Source: JACKBK01 sp963707275
GTDB taxonomy: Bacteria > Chloroflexota > Anaerolineae > JAAEKA01
Direction of reading: 5' to 3'
DNA: 64,000 bases
Assembly (NCBI GenBank): GCA_963707275.1
Contig: CAVPPH010000012.1
Span: forward strand, 1 to 64,000
Shown: positions 43,387 through 51,326 of the stretch, piece after piece
Numbering within the stretch: the first letter of the stretch is position 1
Layout: each line of letters opens with the position of its first letter
Translations under genes and position numbers: made by a program
Notes under the pieces: generated by a model
Databases searched by the model: none
Seen by the model: only the letters and a program-made list of their open reading frames with translations
Told to the model about the DNA's origin: nothing

Positions 43387-43795
43387 TCAGGGGACTGTGT
43401 CGCGCAGGTCAGCCAGACGATACAACAGCAGTTGGATACGCCCGTCTCGCAGAACAGCGCCCCAGTAACCGTCGCTGAAACGCTCGCCACGCACGCAGGC
43501 GGTCAGCATGACTCGTATCTGGTCGAAGCTGGCGCTCCCGATCAACGCATCATCCTGGAGCATGACCCCAGCCTCGGCCGGGTTGTAGCTGTAGTCGTTC
43601 CACGGCGACTGGCCTGCCAGGCTGAAGAAGGCCATTACATCGGGTGCATAGATCGGATACGGCCAGGTGATCGCGCCGCTGGCTTGCGTCGCCGCCGGCC
43701 CAGCGCTCGATGGGTTCGAACGTTGGATCCTCAAACTTGGGAAGGAATGCCAGCAGTCGATCGATGTCGGGGCGGGTGATAGGCTGATTGCTCAA
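43387..43795 (-). CDS. DUF6508-like protein, one frameshift
   Basis: SNQPITRPDIDRLLAFLPKF then EDPTFEPIERWAGG, and after an indel near 43690 SGAITWPYPIYAPDVMAFFS, SPWNDYSYNPAEAGVMLQDD and FSDGYWGAVLRDGRIQLLLY. The W-P-x-P-x-Y and F-F...W.d..Y pattern fits DUF6508; its function is unknown. TTG 43795 with GAGG upstream is the likely start; GTG 43807 is an alternative. Confidence 0.6.
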
Positions 43796-43869
43796 GATTG
43801 ACCTCACTGAATTGCAGACAACACGTCTATTCTAAACCAGCGGGCCGGGGTCGCCAACTGCGGTAACAA

Positions 43870-43898
43870 AAGAGGCCGCCCAGTGGGAGCGGCCTCTT
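43870..43898 (-). terminator. Terminator of the ABC exporter operon
   Basis: AAGAGGCCGC and GCGGCCTCTT form a 10-base-pair stem with a 9-base loop; on the - strand it is followed by TTGTTACC, 19 bases after the ATPase stop. Confidence 0.75.
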
Positions 43899-43916
43899 GG
43901 CGTGTATCGGTGTGAC

Positions 43917-44649
43917 TTAGCCCAGCGCAGCCGATAGACTGGCCAGTTCGTCGATCTCGGCCCGGTCGTCGATGATGCGGTGGATCTGGCCGTCCTGCAT
44001 CTGGATGACACGGTCGACGAACTTGGTCATACGCAGGTCGTGGGTGACCATGATGCCGGCGCGGCCCTGCTCGTGGATCAGATTGGCGAAGGTCTCAACC
44101 ACCTGATAGGCCAGGGTGGTGTCCAGGCTGGCGGTCGGCTCGTCGGCCAGCACCACGGCCGGCTCGTGGATCAACGCCCGTGCGATGGCGACGCGCTGCT
44201 GCTGGCCGCCTGACAGCTCGCTGGGATAGGCGTGCATGCGCTGCTCCAGCCCCAGCCGCGTCAGCATCGATTCGGACTTGACCACGCCGTTGCGCAGACG
44301 GTTTCTTGTTGAGGCGCAACATCAGATCCACGTTGTCCTTAGCCGTCAGGTAGGGCACCAGGTTGTTCTGCTGAAAGGTGAAGCCGATGTACTGGCGGCG
44401 GAAGTTGGCCCGCTCGCGGTCGCCCATCGCGCTCATCTCCTCGCCGTCGATGAAGATCTGGCCGTCGCTGGGGCTGAGCAGCCCGGCCAGCATGGCCAGC
44501 ATGGTGGTCTTGCCCGACCCGCTCGGTCCGACCAGGGCCACGAATTCGCCGCTGTTGATTTCGAACGATACGTCCTGAACCGCCTTCACAGTGTCCGGCC
44601 CGTCGCCGTAGATTTTTGTAACGTTTTCTGCGCGCAATGCAACTGTCAT
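43917..44649 (-). CDS. ABC transporter ATPase, LolD/MacB type, one frameshift
   Basis: ATG 44649. TVALRAENVTKIYGDG, then Walker A LVGPSGSGKTTMLAMLAGLL, Q loop FTFQQNNLVPYLTA, signature ELSGGQQQRVAIARAL, Walker B AVVLADEPTASLD and switch His IMVTHDL are all present. An indel near 44300 breaks the frame in the helical domain. Family members power lipoprotein or peptide/drug export through an FtsX-type permease, which is the next gene upstream. Confidence 0.85.
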
Positions 44650-44697
44650 TTTTGTTCTCCTTTTTCTTTGCCGCTGCACCTTGCGGTGTCTTCGCAG

Positions 44698-44748
44698 GCG
44701 CAGAGGTCACAGAGGCTCAAAAAGCGGTTTGCCTCTGCGATCTCCGCG
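44698..44748. repeat. GCAGAGG-type inverted repeat
   Basis: GCGCAGAGGTCACAGAGGC at the left is inverted by GCCTCTGCGATCTCCGCG at the right with a 14-base spacer, in the gap between permease and ATPase genes. Possibly a REP-like element or mRNA processing hairpin. Confidence 0.4.
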
Positions 44749-44763
44749 TCCCGTGGTAGATTA

Positions 44764-45922
44764 CTACTGCGCCAGTCCCAGCGCGCGCAGCGGTTCGAAC
44801 TCTCGTCAGCGCCCAGACCGACACCAGCCCGCCCAGCGGTCCGATGATCAGCAGCGACAGCACTGCCGGGATCACTGCCTGCGAGGTGAACACGATCGGC
44901 ACCTCGACCGGGAAGGTCAGCGAAAGCAGCAGCGATCCGGCCGCGCCGATCAGCGACGCCAATCGTGTTGACGGCGACGATCTGCGTCACCGCGGCCAGC
45001 GCAACGATGCCGTTGGTCGTGCCGATGGCCTTCAACATGCCGATCTGCGCGATCTTCTGCAGGGTCTGGATCTGGAAGAAGCCGCCGATAACCAGCACGC
45101 CGATCAGCAGCGTGAAGTAGCGCTGGGTGTTGAGCGTGCTCTGCTGGGCCGAGTAGCCGGGCGTCGACTCGTAGGCGGTGCGTCGGTCGGCTACCTCGAC
45201 GTCCGGACACATTGGCCGGCAGCCGTACCTTCATCAGTTCCACGTCGCTCGGGTTTTCCAGCTTGACGACGATGATGTTGGATACCAGGTCATCGCTGGA
45301 CTGGCTGCCGCCGGCCTGTGGGCGGATCTTGTCCCAGGTCAGCAGCGGCACAAAGATCGACGGTTGCAGCGAATATTGCCGGCCATCGCTGATGCCGACC
45401 ACGGTCAGCGGGTAACGCTCTTCTTCCGTACCCTGGTTCGAGACGACAACGATGGTGTCGCCGACCTGAACACCAGAGCGCTCGGCCACGTTGCGGTCCA
45501 GCACCGCCTCGTTGGCCCGGTCGCGGCTCAGTCCTGTGCCTTCCAGCGCGGGCGGCTCGCCCGGCTTGCCAGCCTCGACGCCTACCAGTGAAACATCCAG
45601 CGGCTCGCTGCCGTTCGCGAACTCCAGCGTTGTCGCCGAGAAGTTGATCTGCCCGGCGTCGGCGACACCGTCAACCCGCCGCACTTCGGCCAGCGTCGAG
45701 CGGCCCAGGCGGCTGGCGGAAATGGAGAGATCAGCGTTGTCCTGATAGACGATCAATTCGCCGTTCAGCTTTTCCAGATACTCGCGGTTGCCGTCGCCCA
45801 GCCCCTCGGCCAGCGCGGCGATGAACAGCACCAGTGTCGTGATCAGCGCCACGATCGATGCGATGAGCAGGAAGCGACCGCGATTGTGCCACGAGTTCCT
45901 TGATTGCCAGATAGAATGCCAT
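44764..45922 (-). CDS. ABC transporter permease of the FtsX/MacB family, frameshifted
   Basis: ATG 45922: MAFYLAIKEL then, after an extra base, WHNRGRFLLIASIVALITTL and VLFIAALAEGL (first helix). A long extracytoplasmic domain follows (GQINFSATTLEFANGSEP, VQVGDTIVVVSNQGTEEE, FVPLLTWDKIRPQ). The FtsX domain has FTLLIGVLVIGGFFQIQTLQ and IAQIGMLKAIGTTNG, and after shifts GAAGSLLLSLTFPVEVPIVF and AVLSLLIIGPLGGLVSVWAL. Four indels. It works with the ATPase downstream and the HlyD-like adaptor upstream. Confidence 0.85.
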
Positions 45923-45975
45923 TTTTGTCTCGCTTTGTGTTGGGTGAGTTGTTGATGAAACTGTGTTGGGTGAGT

Positions 45976-46109
45976 GCGTATTGCGTGTTGCGTATTTCGT
46001 ATCCCGGAATGGCTGTTGGCTTCCCGTGTTTCGCGTCCGGCTTCACGTTTCATAGCCTGGGCCCGTCAAACACAAACCCTTTGCCTACGCAATACGCAAC
46101 ACGCAATAC
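45976..46109. repeat. TACGCAA-heptamer fold-back repeat
   Basis: GCGTATTGCGTGTTGCGTAT at 45976 is inverted by TACGCAATACGCAACACGCA at 46086, arms of about 24 bases separated by about 85 bases. Both arms are tandem heptamers of TACGCAA. A direct TGTGTTGGGTGAG pair precedes it. Confidence 0.55.
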
Positions 46110-46131
46110 CGCCAGTTGCGTCTCAGTCCGC

Positions 46132-47439
46132 CTACTGTGCCATCGTCACGACAGCCGTCATGTTCCACAGCAGCCGCGCATCGTGCTCGCTCGGCTCGAT
46201 CACCAGGGTGTAGACGATGTCGCCGCGGTTGTTCTCACCGATGGGGCGCACCAGCTTGACCACGCCGTCCTTCTGCAGGTCAGGCAGCGCATCGAACGCG
46301 ATGGTCACGCTGTCGCCCGGCTTGACGTTGACGGCATCGAACTCGGTCAGGTCTTCCGTCTCGATCTGCCAGCGGGTCAGGTCGCCCAGGACGGCCACCG
46401 GCGCGCCGGCTGTGATCTGCTCGCCGACCACGGCGTTCAGTGATGCCACGGTGCCGGCGAAGGGCGCCCGCAGTTCCATGTCAGCCAGTGCGGCCTGTGC
46501 CTGCGCCAGCGCGGCCTTGGCAGCTTGCACGTCAGCCTCGGCGACGGCGATGGTCTCGACGCGGACGCCAGCTTCAATCAGGTCAAGCTGGGCCTGCGAT
46601 TGGCGCACGGCGGCTTCGGCCTCAGCCACGTCGGCCGGGTTGGCTGCCGACAGCAGGTCAAGCTGGGCCTGGGCGCGCTGCACCCGAGCGCGAGCGGCGG
46701 CGATGTCAGCGGCGCTGGCGCCGCGTTGCAGGTCAGCCAGGCGAGCCTGGGCTGCGTTGACACCGTTGGTGGCCTGCTCCAGTTGAGCAGCCTCCGGCCG
46801 GGCGCCGATGTCAGGGTTGCCGGCTACCCGGTCGTAGGCAGCCTGCGCCTGTCGGCGGATCGCTTCGGCGTTGGCCAGATCTGCCTGGGCGGCGATGGTC
46901 TGCTGATCGCTGGCGCCTTCCAGAACCTTCTGCAAGGAGGCCTGCGCTTCAGCCAGCGCCGCTCTGGCGGCTGTGATCTCCTCAGGCAGCGCCCCGTTCT
47001 GAACACGGGAGAGGCGCGCCTCGGCGCCTTCCAGGGCGGCCTGGGCTGCGGCGACTTCCTGTTCACGCGCGCCGGCCATCAGTTCGGCCAGCCGCGCTTC
47101 GGCTCGCACGACCTGCGCCTCTGCCTGGGCAACGGCCGCTGCCTGCTGCGTTGCCTTCAGGCGCACCAGCACCTGACCCGCCTCGACCGAGTCGCCCTCG
47201 GCCACCAGCACCTCGGCGGCGATCCCGCTCAACGGCAAGCTCAGCTCGGCACTCTGAACCGGCACGACGCGGGCATCGACCGTGACGCCGTCGCGGGCTT
47301 CCTGAGCCTGCTGCTCTTCGGCGGCCATGACCACGGCTGCACTACCGACCTCGTTTGACGATCCGCCGAAGCGGAAGGCGGCAAATGCGCCACTTCCAAC
47401 GACCACTGCGATTGCGCCTGCGATAATCAACTTTTTCAT
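46132..47439 (-). CDS. HlyD/MacA-type periplasmic adaptor (efflux RND/ABC adaptor)
   Basis: An intact 435-residue protein with an N-terminal membrane anchor (LIIAGAIAVVVGSGAFAAF). A lipoyl-like half (ELSLPLSGIAAEVLVAEGDS then VEAGQVLVRL) precedes about 230 residues of Ala/Glu/Gln-rich coiled coil with a repeating pattern (EAQVVRAEARLAELMAGA, AAQAALEGAEARLSRVQNG, QAQLDLIEAGVR). It then returns to the second lipoyl half (ELRAPFAGTVASLNAVVGEQ) and a beta-barrel (DLTEFDAVNVKPGDSVTIAF). It would bridge the ABC permease and an outer channel or substrate. Start at ATG 47439; an in-frame GTG at 47496 is possible. Confidence 0.85.
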   Translation of the reverse strand: MKKLIIAGAIAVVVGSGAFAAFRFGGSSNEVGSAAVVMAAEEQQAQEARDGVTVDARVVPVQSAELSLPLSGIAAEVLVAEGDSVEAGQVLVRLKATQQAAAVAQAEAQVVRAEARLAELMAGAREQEVAAAQAALEGAEARLSRVQNGALPEEITAARAALAEAQASLQKVLEGASDQQTIAAQADLANAEAIRRQAQAAYDRVAGNPDIGARPEAAQLEQATNGVNAAQARLADLQRGASAADIAAARARVQRAQAQLDLLSAANPADVAEAEAAVRQSQAQLDLIEAGVRVETIAVAEADVQAAKAALAQAQAALADMELRAPFAGTVASLNAVVGEQITAGAPVAVLGDLTRWQIETEDLTEFDAVNVKPGDSVTIAFDALPDLQKDGVVKLVRPIGENNRGDIVYTLVIEPSEHDARLLWNMTAVVTMAQ

Positions 47440-47529
47440 GGTGTTTTTCTTGCTCCGTGATGTTTTTACTTGTTTGGTTTTGGATATCTGGCTCACAACG
47501 GCCAGTGCTTTGGTAATCGACTGTGTCGC

Positions 47530-47997
47530 CTATCGAACCGCGACTAACTGATCTTCAATGGCTTGGGTGAGGGAACGAGCAGTCTCCTGCGTGTATGCAC
47601 CTCGTCCTCGCCACAGGATCTCGCCGTGTGGAGTCACCAGCATGAGGTAGATGTTGTTTTCTTCGGGCATTTGCAGAGCACTCCGAAATTCCTCTTTGTC
47701 GGTGTAAATCGTGATCGTTCGTGCCCGCACCGGCTGGCTGGGAATGCCAGCCCGCATGCCCTCGTCGAGCATCCACTGGCTGAAGCGGTTCATCGACCGG
47801 ATCACCGGCAGCTCATAATAGCGCAGGCCAGGCAGGTTTTTCTCCATCTCATCCAGCAGCGGCGCCCAGGTGTCGACCTGGTCCTGGTGCCAGCGCTGGA
47901 ACGCCACAAGCACCACATTCAGTTCACCTTCAAGGTCGTCGGGCAAAGTGAACGTACGCTTTGCCAGGTTCGATCCTTCAATTATAGGAAATTGCAT
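47530..47997 (-). CDS. Thioredoxin-fold protein, ATP10-like
   Basis: A 155-residue intact protein. ELNVVLVAFQRWHQDQVDTW is a hydrophobic strand followed by W-x-x-x-x, where redoxins carry the active site but without Cys-x-x-Cys. It continues GLRYYELPVIRSMNRFSQWM, TITIYTDKEEFRSALQMPEE, then IYLMLVTPHGEILWRGRGAY. The end resembles ATP10 proteins, but I cannot be sure. It overlaps the end of tetR by about 20 bases on the same strand, so it belongs to the same operon. Lacking redox cysteines, it is probably not a disulfide oxidoreductase. Confidence 0.45.
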   Translation of the reverse strand: MQFPIIEGSNLAKRTFTLPDDLEGELNVVLVAFQRWHQDQVDTWAPLLDEMEKNLPGLRYYELPVIRSMNRFSQWMLDEGMRAGIPSQPVRARTITIYTDKEEFRSALQMPEENNIYLMLVTPHGEILWRGRGAYTQETARSLTQAIEDQLVAVR

Positions 47998-48638
47998 CTG
48001 TCATTTCTCCGTTCGTTTTTGTTCTCGGTCGCAGACCATCCAGTACCATCGACACAATCACATCGGTCATCACGATCCGTGGCGGCGAGCCCGGCTGGCG
48101 AGTGCTGGCGTAAGCAACGCCGTCCATCAGCGCCAGGAAGGAGCCAGCCAGCAGGTCAGCATGCAGCGGGCGGATCTCGCCACGGGCACTGGCAGCGCGA
48201 AAGGCAGCTGCGATCGGGTCGAACAGGCAGCGGTAGGCCTGCTCCTCCAGCCAGTGCGTGTTCTGCTTCGCTGAGGGCCGGCATGTCGGCGTGCATCATG
48301 CTCAGCAGGCTCATAGGAGGCTGCGAAGCAAACCATGTGGCTGCCGCACGCAGTTGGTCTTCCAACGACGAGCCGGCGGCGCTCATAGCTGCCTGCAAGC
48401 CCAGCCGGTGCTGCTCAAAGCTGCGGGCCGACACTTCGACAAAAAGCTGTTCCTTGCCGTCGGGCATGTGATAGTAAAGTGATGCCTGGCGCATGCCCAG
48501 TTCGCGGGCAATCTGCTGCATCGTCACTGATTTGTAGCCGCGCTGGTGGAAAAGCTGTTGCGCGGTGTCAAGCAGACGTACGCGGCTGTCGCTGAGAGTT
48601 GTATTTGATTGCCTCATGGCTGGGTTCAAGGTTGTCAT
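47978..48638 (-). CDS. TetR-family transcriptional regulator, one frameshift
   Basis: The helix-turn-helix DNA-binding domain is clear: RVRLLDTAQQLFHQRGYKSV, TMQQIARELGMRQASLYYHM. The C-terminal ligand domain continues DGKEQLFVEVSARSFEQHRL, and after an indel near 48255 THWLEEQAYRCLFDPIAAAF, IRPLHADLLAGSFLALMDGV and ending NGEMTDAISYN. About 220 residues. It is the first gene of the exporter operon, so it probably represses the operon until an exported compound or related signal binds. The start is ATG 48638; ATG 48617 is an alternative. Confidence 0.85.
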
Positions 48639-48647
48639 AGTTTTTGT

Positions 48648-48696
48648 CTACCTACTGTTCGATAGGCAGTATATCAGAATGAAACGGTTTTGTCAA
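48648..48696 (-). promoter_or_regulatory. Consensus promoter and operator-like palindrome of the tetR-exporter operon
   Basis: On the - strand TTGACA (48691-48696) and TATACT (48668-48673) are separated by exactly 17 bases. CTGCCTA-tcgaacag-TAGGTAG (48648-48669) is an imperfect palindrome overlapping the expected transcript start, where TetR proteins usually bind. Confidence 0.75.
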
Positions 48697-49091
48697 GTCT
48701 CTGACGAGGTTTTTGTATAGATTTTTACACAACTGCGCTGGAAAGGATGTTTTAGCCGCAGCAAGTTGATGGTCATCGCTTGTTACTTCGATAAAGGGAA
48801 TGCGTGCATCCACAGGACGACACGCACACAAGCGCGCGTTCAAGCAAGTGCGCCTGCCGCAGCTCCCCCTCCCGGCCCGCGCCCGCGCATTAGGCAACAA
48901 GTAAACGTAGTTAGGATAGTCCGAAGTAGCGTAGCCAGCCTGACCACTTTGCCCTGGGCATCGTGCCATCCGCGGAACTGGCAAGCAGTCGTCACCGGTC
49001 ACTGGCCCACGCCAGACAGGTACCTCTGATTATTGACCGCCTCCAGCTCCAGAGACCGTTTCCCTCTGTTCCCCCTGTTCCCCTCTTTCCC
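48697..49091. other. Intergenic region with a polypyrimidine tract at its right end
   Basis: About 395 bases between tetR and the hydrolase at 49092. No gene or RNA is recognised. From 49055 to 49090 a C/T-rich run (TTTCCCTCTGTTCCCC) matches the tract at 60632. Confidence 0.35.
49055..49090. repeat. Polypyrimidine tract
   Basis: Nearly pure C/T, sharing TTTCCCTCTGTTCCCC with the tract near 60632. Confidence 0.4.
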
Positions 49092-49931
49092 TCATTCACC
49101 CATAACTTCTTTGAAGAACCCCATCAACACCGCGTTTAAGGCGGTGGGATTGTCCTGGTTAGCGTTGTGGCCGGCGTCAGGGATGACATGGTAGCGGCAG
49201 TCCGGCTCGTAGGCGGCCCAGGTCGGAGCCTGCTTGCGGATGCTGCCGGTTTTGTCCTGGTCACCGTGGGTTAGCAGGAACGGCACCGCGATATGGTGAC
49301 CGGGGATGCCAGTCTGATCGACCGCCAGACTGACCGCTTTCCAGATCGTCAGGAAATCTGCCCGGTTGATCTGATCGACCGCCGCCTGTGCGTATGCCTG
49401 CACATCGGGCTGCAAAGCGGTACTTTGCGCGATTGTCCTGCGCAGGTGACCGTAGGGCCAAAGATTGAACAACGGCAGTGTTGCCTTGAGCGTCCAGATT
49501 TCGGCGCGCGTGTAAGGCAGGGCAATGCAGGTCGCGCCGATGACAGCCATCGCCTGCACGCGCGCCGGCTGCGCCAGATACGCAACCTGCGCGACGTAGC
49601 CCCCCAGTGACTGGCCGACCAGCACGGCGCTCGCGACGCCTTCCTGGTCCATTACGGCGAACAGGTCTTCGGCGCACTCTTGGAGCGTGAATAAATCGCC
49701 GATCGGCTGCGACTGACCCTGGCCGCGGGCATCCCAGACCACGACACGGTACATCTCAGCCGCCAGGAGGACCTGCGCGTTGAACATGCGATGATCCATA
49801 GTCGCGCCATGCATGAAGACGACCACGGGCCGGTCGGCAGCGCCAGCCATCCAGTAATGTATTGGGCAGCCGCGCCGCTGCAGGACATGCGGTTCGAGAA
49901 TAGTTGGTGTATCGAGCCAGTTTGTGGACAT
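49092..49931 (-). CDS. Alpha/beta-fold hydrolase
   Basis: An intact 279-residue protein. PVVVFMHGATMDHRMFNAQV carries the oxyanion His-Gly, VVWDARGQGQSQPIGDLFTL is the usual strand-turn, VLVGQSLGGYVAQVAYLAQP has the nucleophile Ser, PFLLTHGDQDKTG has the acid, and VIPDAGHNANQDNP the catalytic His. It belongs to the hydrolase_6/hydrolase_1 type; substrate unknown. Confidence 0.8.
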   Translation of the reverse strand: MSTNWLDTPTILEPHVLQRRGCPIHYWMAGAADRPVVVFMHGATMDHRMFNAQVLLAAEMYRVVVWDARGQGQSQPIGDLFTLQECAEDLFAVMDQEGVASAVLVGQSLGGYVAQVAYLAQPARVQAMAVIGATCIALPYTRAEIWTLKATLPLFNLWPYGHLRRTIAQSTALQPDVQAYAQAAVDQINRADFLTIWKAVSLAVDQTGIPGHHIAVPFLLTHGDQDKTGSIRKQAPTWAAYEPDCRYHVIPDAGHNANQDNPTALNAVLMGFFKEVMGE

Positions 49932-49987
49932 AGTAGTTCGGTGGTTCTTTAGTTCGGCAGTGTGTTGGTTGGGTAGCTCGCTGGTTT

Positions 49988-50043
49988 CCTCAGTCTCCTC
50001 GTTTCCCTTTTCCCTTGCTATCCTTCAGTTCCCCTTCCTCCCC
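49988..50043. repeat. Polypyrimidine tract
   Basis: C/T-rich run (CTCGTTTCCCTTTTCCC, TTCCCCTTCCTCCCC) upstream of the hydrolase and overlapping the last codons of the channel-like gene. Confidence 0.4.
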
Positions 50044-51098
50044 TTCGGCACCAAACTCCGGTCTGACGACCACGGCGCGTAGGGTGCGACGGTGAGCCGA
50101 CACAACGCCAACAGCACCGTGTCGTAGTTGACGCGCCAGCCGCCGAAATCCAACCAGGCCTGTTCGCGGTCGGGTTTCAGCGGCACCCCTTGAGCTTCCA
50201 ACTGTGCGCAAGCGGCGTCGAATTCCTCGCGCGCCACGCTGATGGGATCGACCGGAAACCGGGGGGTGCTGTTGTACTCTACCATGAAGAAGTCAGCCAC
50301 GCGCCGCAAGGCCAGATAACCGGCGCGGAGGCACAGGTCTGCCTGCCGATCCTCCGGCGCGTCCACCGCTGAACGCATCAACGCGGCCGCGTCCAGCACA
50401 GCGCCAGCGGCTGTCACCCACGAGTGGTCAGGTTGTGGCGAGCGCCAGAAGACCAGCGCAGCCAGCGATGTGTGGCTCTCTTCTACCTCGGCGAACCAGC
50501 CCTCCCAGGTATCCCACAGCTCGTGCATTGTTTCCAGAAGGTGTATCCGGTGAAAGCGGGCGATCATCTCCACCGCTGAGGGCGGCGAGCCGGCGCGCAC
50601 CTCCAGCAGCGTGACCTGTAGTTCGCGACGCGAGAACGCCGCATACATCGTCGGCAGGTAGGCGATCAACAGCGCGACCAGGATCAGTCCGATGGTGGCT
50701 TCCGAGAATGCCAGCAGGTCGTGAACCAGCGAGCTGTCGCGCGCGAAGCCCAGTGTCAGCAGCGACGATCCACTGAGCGTGAAGCTGTCGGCCAAGGGCG
50801 CGCCGGTGCCAGTCGCCCAGTACATCAACCCGTAGCCGAAAGCTGTCAGGATCAGCCAGTATGGCAGCAGTAACAACAAGGCAACCGGCGCGTAGAACGC
50901 CATGACATGGTCACGCCGTTCGTAGGTCTTGGCGAAGTGCAGCGCGACGTTGAAGATCGCACGCAGCGCTCCAAACAGCCAGCCGGTCAGCCGGTCGCGC
51001 GCGCCGCGTGCCAACACAAAAGTGCGCAGCGCTGAGGTCAGCGTGCGGACGACGAGGGCTAGACCAAGCATGAAGACCGCGACGTGCAGAAGAATCAT
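50025..51098 (-). CDS. Potassium-channel-like membrane protein
   Basis: A protein of about 357 residues, intact. Helices LLHVAVFMLGLALVVRTLTS, APVALLLLLPYWLILTAFGY and ATIGLILVALLIAYLPTMYA; between the last two lies SFTLSGSSLLTLGFARDS, placed like a channel pore loop, though the strict T-V-G-Y-G-D filter is absent (LTLGFAR). A cytoplasmic C-terminal domain of about 200 residues follows. The last codons (SLVPKGRKGN) run into the polypyrimidine tract. ATG 51098 is chosen; 51134 is in frame upstream. Confidence 0.55.
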   Translation of the reverse strand: MILLHVAVFMLGLALVVRTLTSALRTFVLARGARDRLTGWLFGALRAIFNVALHFAKTYERRDHVMAFYAPVALLLLLPYWLILTAFGYGLMYWATGTGAPLADSFTLSGSSLLTLGFARDSSLVHDLLAFSEATIGLILVALLIAYLPTMYAAFSRRELQVTLLEVRAGSPPSAVEMIARFHRIHLLETMHELWDTWEGWFAEVEESHTSLAALVFWRSPQPDHSWVTAAGAVLDAAALMRSAVDAPEDRQADLCLRAGYLALRRVADFFMVEYNSTPRFPVDPISVAREEFDAACAQLEAQGVPLKPDREQAWLDFGGWRVNYDTVLLALCRLTVAPYAPWSSDRSLVPKGRKGN

Positions 51099-51326
51099 TG
51101 GCCTGATTATTGTCGGGCCGGTAAAGGTTGTCAAGTTGCGGTGATGTAACAGACTGCGAAAGTCGCTTGATCAAACAACAGGCCAGTTTCGCACGAAAGA
51201 CGACGACTGCAGTCAGGCAGCGACTTCCGCAGTCTGCCATGCCCTCTTCCGGAGATTCACGCAGCGTCTTGAACACGCCAGCCTCGTTTGACTGCTTTGG
51301 CCTGACGTGGGTACAATAGCAGCAAT

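Noticed and set aside
48652..49002. A 116-codon open frame on the - strand upstream of tetR
   Set aside because: It covers the promoter and operator of the tetR operon, has no ribosome binding site and no recognisable features.
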